Shown here: positions 4,925 through 9,136 of the stretch, in pieces
How positions within the stretch are numbered: the stretch's first letter is position 1
Layout of the letters: every line of letters begins with the position of its first letter
Assembly: GCA_038997305.1 (NCBI GenBank)
Contig: JAWAZZ010000015.1
Span: 1-9,136, forward strand
DNA length: 9,136 nt
Direction: 5' to 3'
Source of the DNA: JAHLMO01 sp038997305
Lineage (GTDB): Archaea; Aenigmatarchaeota; Aenigmatarchaeia; CG10238-14; SpSt-28
The notes under the pieces: generated by a model
Told to the model about the DNA's origin: nothing
Database searches by the model: none
What the model saw: only the letters and a program-made list of their open reading frames with translations
Program-made: the position numbers and the translations under genes

Positions 4925-5536
4925 TTATTCTAATAAATATAATTGAAATCTTCCTGGCGGACCAAGCAATAAATAACCACCATGAACATTCCAACTTATT
5001 GAATATAATCTGTTAATTGTCCAGTTTTGTTCGAACTGGTAGACAATAAATTCTGGTCCATTATCTGAGTAAAAAAATCCGAATTCTCTAAATCCTCCAT
5101 TCCAAACAATTTTATAAGAAATAAAACCACATTTTCCTGGTTTTGTTTTAAGATAATGGTCACTTCCGGTTGCTGTTGATATACTTGTTCCTACTATGTG
5201 TGTTCTTGTTTGATATCCATATCCTAAGCCAACATCCCCCTCTTTTGAATGTCTTAAATATAAACTCGCTTCAGAGTTATAATTTGACCATTCCGCAATT
5301 GTTAAAAGCGCATATTGTTGTCCTCCACTAACATCCAAATCCGTTATAAATTTTACACCTCCAACAAGGGAAGTTAAAATTACATCTCCAAGTTTTCTCA
5401 TTGTTTTAAAAGATAGTTTTGTTGGTGTTATTCCTCCATCTTTTACTCTCAAAACACCATTAAGTAATTCTAAAGTTATATTATCAACATTTACTCCTGT
5501 TCCTGTTGCTGTTATTGCTGTTATTAATGTTGCCAT
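4925..5536 (-). CDS. Fibre-like / receptor-binding virion protein candidate (203 aa)
   Basis: Residues about 18-43 include ITLELLNGVLRVKDGG then ITPTKLSF. This follows the common N-terminal pattern of phage and virus tail-fibre proteins, in which short strands end in a DGGIT-x2-KL element leading into the shaft. The rest is rich in Gly, Tyr, Trp and Ser with alternating strands (YALLTIAEWSNYNSEASLYL; GGYLLLGPPGRFQLYLLE), as in a beta-sandwich or jelly-roll head that binds a receptor. The start is ATGG with TAATTATTATGG context, five bases after the 5542-5907 stop. A TATA-like GTTTATAAA lies about 37 bases upstream. It is the largest protein in the putative virion cluster. Fibre identity is a motif-level inference. 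Confidence 0.7.
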   Translation of the reverse strand: MATLITAITATGTGVNVDNITLELLNGVLRVKDGGITPTKLSFKTMRKLGDVILTSLVGGVKFITDLDVSGGQQYALLTIAEWSNYNSEASLYLRHSKEGDVGLGYGYQTRTHIVGTSISTATGSDHYLKTKPGKCGFISYKIVWNGGFREFGFFYSDNGPEFIVYQFEQNWTINRLYSISWNVHGGYLLLGPPGRFQLYLLE

Positions 5537-5541
5537 AATAA

Positions 5542-5907
5542 TTATACTGTTGCAATTAATAAGCTTGCTTTATAAACTGATCCCGTTCCGCCAGCGTTTA
5601 TATTTGTTATTGTTATATTTGTATTGACATCTGCAGGTAATCCTTCATTTAATGGAATTAAATCAACTAAATAAATATTTCCTCCTGTATTTATTTTAAA
5701 TCTTCTTGAGTATGTTGTTCCTTTTGATGTCCACGATATTAAAAACTCGTTTGCTTCACTAGCATAAATTTCAAAACCATAAATATATGCTCTTGTTCCT
5801 GTTGGTACAGTATAACTTACTAAAGTAGTATTAGCTGCAGGAGCATTTATTTCTGTTCCTATTACCCAAAATATTCTTTGTATTTTATCTTTAGTTGTGC
5901 CTATCAT
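5542..5907 (-). CDS. Jelly-roll-like virion protein candidate (121 aa)
   Basis: Nearly all beta strand by eye. Conspicuous are TLVSYTVPTGTRAYIYGFEI (28-47) and the following NEFLISWTSKGTTYSRRF. A VP-x-G-x2-x-Y/I-Y-G-F/I strand turn is frequent in small phage and virus structural proteins with a single jelly roll. Asn/Gly/Thr-rich loops (NINAGGTG) near the end fit surface exposure. There is no catalytic motif, no membrane segment and no Cys. It follows the 5910-6353 gene after two bases and precedes the fibre-like gene. A capsid, spike or fibre-base role is inferred from fold and neighbours only. Confidence 0.7.
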   Translation of the reverse strand: MIGTTKDKIQRIFWVIGTEINAPAANTTLVSYTVPTGTRAYIYGFEIYASEANEFLISWTSKGTTYSRRFKINTGGNIYLVDLIPLNEGLPADVNTNITITNINAGGTGSVYKASLLIATV

Positions 5908-5909
5908 AT

Positions 5910-6353
5910 TTATTTAAATGAAATCATTATGTCAAATACAGCTTTTTTTGTGCTGTTTGCACTGTCATTATGTTTAACTATTATCCGCATGCTTGCGAAA
6001 TTTTCTTTAAATGAAAATACATAATCCTCATAAAAATGAACATCAAATATTTTAAATGTTCTAAAACCAAAATAATATCCAAATTTCTGATATGGTTTAT
6101 TAGAAACTTGTATCTCTACTGTTGCAGTTGCTCCCGGTGTTACACCAACTAGCTCTGTTGAAGGATTAAATATCGCGATTGTTTTTAATTTAAAATCTGA
6201 TATATCATAAGGCCCAAAAGTTACGGAACTATTATAATCTACTGCTCTAGCTTCTTGAATAAAATCTTGTTTTGTCGTGAATGCAACTTCTATTAATTTC
6301 TTTGATTTTGCTATATTTTCTGTTACTTGTCCGACAGTTTTTTTAATAGCCAT
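5910..6353 (-). CDS. Beta-rich virion protein candidate (147 aa)
   Basis: The protein has a short Lys-rich N-terminal arm (MAIKKTVGQVTENIAKSKK) and a beta sandwich rich in Phe and Tyr (VTFGPYDISDFKLKTIAIFN; QKFGYYFGFRTFKIFDVHFY; ending AVFDIMISFK). A flexible basic arm before a beta domain is common in capsid and capsid-associated proteins, where the arm reaches neighbours, DNA or the membrane. It starts one base after the stop of the 6355-6654 gene, with context ATTAATATGG. No family is recognised. A minor or major capsid role is possible; sequence alone does not decide it. Confidence 0.7.
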   Translation of the reverse strand: MAIKKTVGQVTENIAKSKKLIEVAFTTKQDFIQEARAVDYNSSVTFGPYDISDFKLKTIAIFNPSTELVGVTPGATATVEIQVSNKPYQKFGYYFGFRTFKIFDVHFYEDYVFSFKENFASMRIIVKHNDSANSTKKAVFDIMISFK

Positions 6354-6354
6354 A

Positions 6355-6654
6355 TTAATATGTAAATATTATTTGTGCTTTTTTAATAAAGTTTGGATCT
6401 CTATTTTCAGCTAGCACATATATATTTGCTCCAGATTTTACAGGTATTTTTATATTTTTTTCGTAATTTGTCGCTACAGGAGAATTAATAACTAAAATTT
6501 TAACTCCACCGTATTCAATTCTAATATTTTTTATAACGACAAAATCCTCAGGAAAAATTGAAACTTTTTTTAACTCGCCAGTATATGGTAATGTATCATA
6601 AAACTCTGCAATCTCTAATGGATTTAGTTCAATATCAATCGTGACAGTTGCCAT
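6355..6654 (-). CDS. Small beta-rich virion protein candidate (99 aa)
   Basis: Alternating hydrophobic strands run throughout (VTIDIELNPLEIAEFYD; VVIKNIRIEYGGVKILVINS; IKIPVKSGANIYVLAE; AQIIFTY). No helix, Cys or catalytic motif is visible. The segment SGANIYVLAENRDPN is faintly like STVYISAGSPVYLVAKDS in the 8018-8425 protein, which may mean the two share a fold; this is weak. It leads a four- or five-gene minus-strand unit running to 4685. It starts divergently, 41 bases from the plus-strand gene at 6696, with context ATTATTATGG. Confidence 0.7.
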   Translation of the reverse strand: MATVTIDIELNPLEIAEFYDTLPYTGELKKVSIFPEDFVVIKNIRIEYGGVKILVINSPVATNYEKNIKIPVKSGANIYVLAENRDPNFIKKAQIIFTY

Positions 6655-6695
6655 AATAATATATTTTTATCTTTAAATTTATCTATTTATTTTTT
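6655..6695. promoter_or_regulatory. Compact bidirectional promoter
   Basis: Only 41 bases separate divergent starts at 6654 and 6696. The shared element CTTTAAATTTAT (6671-6682), read ATAAATTTAAAG on the other strand, is centred about 22 bases from the minus ATG and about 19 from the plus ATG. One symmetric AAATTT core could serve both genes. Confidence 0.4.
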
Positions 6696-6944
6696 ATGGT
6701 AAAAGTAAGAATTAAATTTAATGCAGATAATAAAACAAATTACAGACTTTTAGGTGTTAATTTAGTTTATTATGTAAGAAGTAGCGCAGGAAATTTTATT
6801 ATTGATAAAAGAACTATTAAAGATTTAGAACCTGGATTAAATAATATTGATGTTGTTGAATTAGATATCCCTAGTGGAGAATATACATTATACATTGCTG
6901 AAAATTTTAGATATAATTATGCTTCAAAAACTATTAAAATTTAA
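6696..6944 (+). CDS. Small beta-sandwich-like protein on the plus strand (82 aa)
   Basis: Alternating strands (MVKVRIKFNADN; RLLGVNLVYYVRSS; NFIIDKRTIKDLEPG; DIPSGEYTLYIAENF) suggest an Ig-like or fibronectin-like small beta sandwich. The turn IPSGEYTLYIAE is typical of such folds. It lies within the minus-strand virion cluster but points the other way, between divergent and convergent neighbours. It has a short AT-rich promoter and start context TTTTTATGG, and its stop overlaps that of 6941-7330 by three bases. A virion accessory protein is likely from location; I recognise no family. Confidence 0.7.
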   Translation: MVKVRIKFNADNKTNYRLLGVNLVYYVRSSAGNFIIDKRTIKDLEPGLNNIDVVELDIPSGEYTLYIAENFRYNYASKTIKI

Positions 6945-7330
6945 GAAATTGTGACTGTTATTTCAAATTCTAAAACTTGAGGAGGTGGAGATGTTACATT
7001 AAAACTTGCAAATTTGTAAGCTAAAATTTTAGTGAATCCTGTTGATGCATCCCAAACAGCAACAACAAAATAAGCTGTTGAATATTTACCTATTAGTTTA
7101 TCGTCGTAAAAAGTAACTGTAAAAGTTTTTGATTCTCCAGGGCTTAAATAAATGTTTCTTATATCTGGTGGATTTCCACCAAAATCTATAATATCACCTA
7201 AATAAGGAGGTCTTGGAAATCCTTGAGTTTTAGGATCAAATGTAGCACTTGCTAAACCAAATCCTAAATTTATATAAGCTTGTATATTTCCAATATTTTT
7301 TATTGTTATTGTTGCTTTTCTTTGAGCCAT
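6941..7330 (-). CDS. Ig-like beta-sandwich virion protein candidate (129 aa)
   Basis: The protein begins with a strand pair (RKATITIKNIGNIQAYINLG). IYLSPGESKTFTVTFYDD (about 80-97) follows, a classic beta-sandwich strand-turn-strand around a PG-E/S-K element found in archaeal S-layer, pilin-associated and virion proteins. It continues with AYFVVAVWDASTGF and a Pro-rich linker (SPPPQ), and ends with a last strand (LEFEITVTIS). No signal peptide is visible, which favours an assembled virion protein over secretion. It has its own TATA box (7345-7360) that lies inside the coding end of the previous gene, and an extreme start context (TTAATTAATTAATTATGG). Confidence 0.7.
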   Translation of the reverse strand: MAQRKATITIKNIGNIQAYINLGFGLASATFDPKTQGFPRPPYLGDIIDFGGNPPDIRNIYLSPGESKTFTVTFYDDKLIGKYSTAYFVVAVWDASTGFTKILAYKFASFNVTSPPPQVLEFEITVTIS

Positions 7331-7336
7331 AATTAA

Positions 7337-7504
7337 TTAATTAACATTTATATTTATATCTAATGCAATTTTTTGAGGTTGTACTGGATAACTTGGAAAA
7401 CCAAATCCTAATTTAGGAAGAAATTCTTTTAAAATGAAATATGCAGCTATTCCAATAATTATTATTTTCAATACATCGTCTTTTTTTTCTTGTTTTTCTG
7501 TCAT
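7337..7504 (-). CDS. Small single-TM protein (55 aa)
   Basis: The ATG overlaps the TGA of the 7501-7986 gene as ATGA (7501-7504), a strong coupling sign. A charged N-terminus (MTEKQEKKDD) is followed by one transmembrane helix (VLKIIIIGIAAYFILKEFL, about 11-29). A Gly/Pro/aromatic exterior segment (GFGFPSYPVQPQ) and a short tail (IALDININVN) complete it. By the positive-inside rule orientation is unclear, since both flanks carry Lys. Placed beside other membrane and virion proteins, it may be a minor virion membrane protein or egress factor. The codons of its last residues form the TATA box of the next gene, so its C-terminus is constrained by regulation. Confidence 0.75.
   Translation of the reverse strand: MTEKQEKKDDVLKIIIIGIAAYFILKEFLPKLGFGFPSYPVQPQKIALDININVN
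7345..7360 (-). promoter_or_regulatory. TATA box for 6941-7330, embedded in the upstream ORF
   Basis: The minus strand reads GATATAAATATAAATG, centred about 23 bases before the ATG at 7330. It lies wholly within the last codons (LDININV) of the 7337-7504 gene and resembles the strong TATA box at 3125-3137. Confidence 0.7.
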
Positions 7505-7986
7505 GCTTTTTCAACTAATTTCAAAATTAGCATAAAGATTATAAAGATTATCAAAATTTGAAATATTTGATTTATAAAACTTTGTTGATAAATCTGTGTA
7601 GGCATTTGTGCAATATAATTTAATGCTTGTTGTTTTAATTCTAAATGTATGTTTGGATCTTGAATTATTTCTTGTAAATTTTCCTGTGTAACTTTTGCAA
7701 TTTCTTGCTGCGTTTCCAATTTTTTAACTTCTATAATTGTCCATCCAAAAATTGCAGCTATTCCTAAAATAGCAACAACTACAGCAATAACTGGAATAGG
7801 ATCGACTTTAGTAGCTAATATAAAAACTACATCGTTGCCATCTTGATATAAATTTAATAATTCATAGCCATATTTATCTAAAACCCAATTCCATGCCCAT
7901 CTACTAAAATTTAAAGTATTATATGCTAAAGATGCAGTAAACCAATTATTAAATTTAACTCTAACCTCGTATTTTTCATATACCAT
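7501..7986 (-). CDS. Two-TM membrane protein with soluble N-terminal domain (161 aa), virion or egress candidate
   Basis: An N-terminal domain of about 60 residues is rich in Trp and Tyr (KFNNWFTASLAYNTLNFSRW, then AWNWVLDKYGYELL). Transmembrane segment 1 spans about 63-86 (DPIPVIAVVVAILGIAAIFG). A Gln/Glu-rich helix of some 45 residues follows (LETQQEIAKVTQENLQEI), then segment 2 at about 137-157 (INQIFQILIIFIIFMLILKL). With two membrane helices and an even count, both ends should lie on the same side. No enzyme motif is visible. It is a candidate virion membrane or membrane-remodelling protein. It begins 31 bases after the 8018-8425 gene, behind a T-rich tract, with context TTATAATTATTTATGG, and is coupled by ATGA to the next single-TM gene. 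Confidence 0.75.
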   Translation of the reverse strand: MVYEKYEVRVKFNNWFTASLAYNTLNFSRWAWNWVLDKYGYELLNLYQDGNDVVFILATKVDPIPVIAVVVAILGIAAIFGWTIIEVKKLETQQEIAKVTQENLQEIIQDPNIHLELKQQALNYIAQMPTQIYQQSFINQIFQILIIFIIFMLILKLVEKA

Positions 7987-7993
7987 AAATAAT

Positions 7994-8015
7994 TATAAAA
8001 AAATAAAAAGATAAG
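7994..8015 (-). terminator. T-rich intercistronic tract
   Basis: Just after the stop of the 8018-8425 gene the minus strand reads TTATCTTTTTATTTTTTTAT. Such U-rich stretches act as intrinsic terminators in archaea, so this may lower transcription between the upstream genes and 7501-7986. Confidence 0.45.
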
Positions 8016-8017
8016 GA

Positions 8018-8425
8018 TTAGTAAGTTTCTAATTCTGCTTGAATTCTGAAAGTAACACTAGCGGCTACTTTTGAACTGATTAATTTAATTACTAATTTTC
8101 TTTTTTCTCTTAAAATTATTGATGCTCTTAATCTGTATTGTTTATTTATATCTACTAATTCACCAAGTTGGTCTATTCTTGCTTCTGCTATTTTAATTTC
8201 TTTAATTCCAAATGGATCAACTGCGTAAAATGTTACTATTCCATCTGTAATTACTGCCCCTGTTGAATCCTTTGCCACTAAATAGACAGGGCTTCCTGCT
8301 GAAATATAAACTGTTGATAATGCTGGAACTTCAAACTCTATTATTGGAGTTTCTATATTTGCTGTGTTTTGTTTGACTGTTACTCCAGGGGTTCTCTCTG
8401 TTATTTCGAGTGGATATCTTGCCAT
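8018..8425 (-). CDS. Beta-rich structural protein candidate (135 aa)
   Basis: After a short arm (MARYPLEITERTPGVTVKQN) the chain is almost entirely strands: TPIIEFEVPALSTVYISAG, SPVYLVAKD, IVTFYAVD, YRLRASIILREKRKLVIKLI and AASVTFRIQAELETY. The strand content, flexible arm, lack of Cys and lack of catalytic motif suit a capsid or capsid-associated protein. The T-rich tract right after the gene would let it be made in excess over downstream genes, as a major virion protein would be. That is an inference. It begins three bases after the stop of 8429-8782, context AAAACATGG, without a ribosome-binding motif. I recognise no family; proteomics of particles would decide. Confidence 0.72.
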   Translation of the reverse strand: MARYPLEITERTPGVTVKQNTANIETPIIEFEVPALSTVYISAGSPVYLVAKDSTGAVITDGIVTFYAVDPFGIKEIKIAEARIDQLGELVDINKQYRLRASIILREKRKLVIKLISSKVAASVTFRIQAELETY

Positions 8426-8428
8426 GTT

Positions 8429-8782
8429 TTAAACAATTATGGCTTCAATGCCCCCAGTTGGGGCTTGAGTTTGAGGTTGAGGTTTAGATAACAATCCACC
8501 CAAACCTCCAGCAACAAATTGTTTAACTAATTCAGCAAATCCAGCAATCATTACACCATTTGAAAATGCTGATAAATATTCTGGCATAAATCTCGGTGCT
8601 ACAAATCTGTTTAATAAATAACCAACTCCTATTTTTAAAACTGGATCTGCTAAACTTACTGGTAAAAATTTTTTTACATAGTCAACTACTAAATCACTTA
8701 AACCTGCTCCGGCTCCTGCTAGAACTAAATATTTCCAGTCTTCCTCAAGTTGCTCTAAGATTATTTTCTCTTCTGCTGTCAT
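8429..8782 (-). CDS. Hydrophobic helical protein (117 aa), candidate virion membrane/capsid protein
   Basis: The N-terminus is acidic (MTAEEKIILEQLEEDWKY). Hydrophobic Gly/Ala-rich helices follow (YLVLAGAGAGLSDLVVDY about 18-35; VLKIGVGYLLNRFVAP about 48-63; FSNGVMIAGFAELVKQFVAG about 73-92). The sequence closes with a Gly turn and a Pro/Gln-rich tail (SKPQPQTQAPTGG). No signal peptide or enzyme motif is present. Small proteins with paired hydrophobic helices are the capsid building blocks of spindle-shaped and bacilliform archaeal viruses (fusello- and clavavirus types). This could be such a protein, or a membrane protein of an enveloped virion. That comparison is architectural only. It starts eight bases after the TAATAG of the 8790-8921 gene. 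Confidence 0.75.
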   Translation of the reverse strand: MTAEEKIILEQLEEDWKYLVLAGAGAGLSDLVVDYVKKFLPVSLADPVLKIGVGYLLNRFVAPRFMPEYLSAFSNGVMIAGFAELVKQFVAGGLGGLLSKPQPQTQAPTGGIEAIIV

Positions 8783-8789
8783 GGTTCTA

Positions 8790-8921
8790 TTATCTTAGTG
8801 GTTGATATTTAGCGCACCTTCTTACTTGTTTTCCTAGTTTTGCTGACATTACTGTTTTCCAGGCCACGCACTTCCTTAGTCCCTTCGATACTCTACCCTC
8901 GAGTATGTTTTCAAGAACCAT
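8790..8921 (-). CDS. Tiny basic Cys-containing protein (43 aa), unrecognised
   Basis: ATG at 8921, TAA followed in frame by TAG near 8787-8792. Its 43 residues are strongly basic, with KCVAWKTVMSAKLGKQVRRC in the centre (Cys at 18 and 36) and no membrane segment. A clear TATA box lies about 28 bases upstream and the start context is ATTATTATGG, so it is probably the first gene of a leaderless transcript that continues into 8429-8782 and 8018-8425. Its G+C content, about 41% by hand count, is well above its surroundings, and it uses codons such as CTC, TCG, GTG and GCC that are rare elsewhere. A DNA-binding, condensing or virion-core role would fit the charge, but no family is recognised. Confidence 0.72.
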   Translation of the reverse strand: MVLENILEGRVSKGLRKCVAWKTVMSAKLGKQVRRCAKYQPLR

Positions 8922-8940
8922 AATAAAAAATAAATAAAAA

Positions 8941-8956
8941 GGTATTTATATTTTTC
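8941..8956 (-). promoter_or_regulatory. TATA box for 8921, overlapping the stop of the upstream ORF
   Basis: The minus strand reads GAAAAATATAAATACC, centred about 28 bases before the ATG at 8921. Its ATATAA contains the TAA stop of the 8946-9062 reading frame. Confidence 0.7.
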
Positions 8957-9062
8957 GGTAATGTTGTCTAATACATAAACTCATATGTTGCCTGTAATTA
9001 CTGCTTAATTTTCTGCCTTCTCTCCAATCTAATGCACACTTTTTAAAAATTTGTTGAATCAT
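8946..9062 (-). CDS. Tiny Cys/His/Arg-rich protein (38 aa)
   Basis: The ATG overlaps the TGA of the preceding partial gene (ATGA, 9059-9062), and the TAA falls in the TATA box of the next gene, so the frame exactly fills the space. The protein is basic, with KKCALDWREGRKLSSNYRQH and a second Cys in MSLCIRQH. It shares a loose pattern with the 43-residue neighbour: a basic residue plus Cys, Trp plus a basic residue two to three residues on, and a later Cys after a basic stretch. The likeness is too short to prove relatedness. It could be a metal-binding or nucleic-acid-binding peptide. Its reality rests mainly on the coupling and packing. Confidence 0.58.
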   Translation of the reverse strand: MIQQIFKKCALDWREGRKLSSNYRQHMSLCIRQHYRKI

Positions 9063-9136
9063 TCTTCAATTTGTTTTAAATCTTCTTGATATGCTTTTTC
9101 TTCTAAATAATCTTTAATTCCTAATACTATTAACCC
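9059..9136 (-). CDS. C-terminal end of a gene cut by the window edge
   Basis: The only open minus-strand frame at the right edge gives 25 residues: a hydrophobic start (GLIVLGI), then a charged helix (KDYLEEKAYQEDLKQIEE) and TGA. This looks like the end of a small protein with one membrane helix and a cytosolic helical tail. It overlaps the following ATG by ATGA. The 1-86 gene, which breaks off at the start of its own hydrophobic helix, could supply the missing N-terminus if the molecule is circular; one extra base would be needed at the join. Confidence 0.65.
   Translation of the reverse strand, partial: GLIVLGIKDYLEEKAYQEDLKQIEE

Noticed and set aside
4728..4946. 72-codon hydrophobic open frame on the plus strand
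   Set aside because: It is the antisense of the 4685-4921 coiled-coil gene; the apparent hydrophobicity comes from reading a Lys/Glu/Ile-rich gene backwards.
8596..8805. 69-codon Leu-rich open frame on the plus strand
   Set aside because: It is mostly antisense to 8429-8782, has an implausible Leu-only composition and no TATA box.
1..9136. Direct circular join of the window ends as given
   Set aside because: Joined base to base, the 1-86 gene would hit a stop two codons after the junction; the fusion works only if one base is added, so circularity is kept as a hypothesis, not a feature.
1..9136. Terminal direct or inverted repeats
   Set aside because: The first and last roughly 60 bases share no recognisable direct or inverted match by eye.
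1..9136. CRISPR array, tRNA or rRNA gene
   Set aside because: There are no regularly spaced repeats, no cloverleaf-like GC-rich segment and no rRNA-like block. The most GC-rich stretch (8790-8921) reads as a coding frame.

Overview
This window looks like an archaeal virus, or a virus-like extrachromosomal element, from a very A+T-rich and probably thermophilic host. Several independent signs point that way. TATA boxes of archaeal type sit about 22-29 bases upstream of ATG codons, which implies leaderless mRNAs. No start has a convincing Shine-Dalgarno sequence. The small proteins are rich in Lys, Glu and Ile. There are very short, tightly packed or overlapping genes, a zinc-finger and ribbon-helix-helix regulator set, and a long series of small beta-rich, virion-like proteins. 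I cannot name the host lineage from this sequence.

Layout. I count 26 coding regions (24 complete, 2 cut by the ends), 23 of them on the minus strand. (1) 1-3109, minus: an operon read from a promoter at about 3131. It encodes a possible DNA-binding protein (2903-3109), two helical/coiled-coil proteins (2590-2901, 2181-2597), a small unknown (1987-2184), a Dam-type adenine methyltransferase (1196-1963), a JAMM-like metallopeptidase fused to a Cys/His helical domain (249-1193), and two small proteins with predicted membrane segments (91-252, and 1-86 partial). (2) 3110-4446: a regulatory zone with two divergent promoter regions, a plus-strand ribbon-helix-helix regulator (3350-3694), and a minus-strand pair with a zinc-finger protein (3696-3971, 3973-4221). 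(3) 4447-6944: a plus-strand small unknown (4447-4692), then a minus-strand run of four beta-rich proteins and one coiled-coil protein, including a fibre-like protein (4925-5536), plus a small plus-strand beta protein (6696-6944). (4) 6941-9136, minus: more virion or membrane candidates (6941-7330, 7337-7504, 7501-7986, 8018-8425, 8429-8782) and very small Cys-containing proteins (8790-8921, 8946-9062), ending in a partial gene at the right edge.

How it may work together. The left operon looks like a virus-host interface: DNA methylation, a possible isopeptidase or peptidase, and helical proteins. The middle looks like transcriptional control. The right half looks like virion structure and membrane functions. 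I see no polymerase, replication initiator, integrase, packaging ATPase, terminase or classical double-jelly-roll capsid protein.

The two partial genes at the window ends are on the same strand. If joined they would make a sensible small one-helix membrane protein, but a direct end-to-end join is out of frame by one base. The window may therefore be a nearly complete circular genome of about 9.14 kb, or just a segment of a larger one. All functional assignments are from reading motifs by eye; only the methyltransferase is firm.
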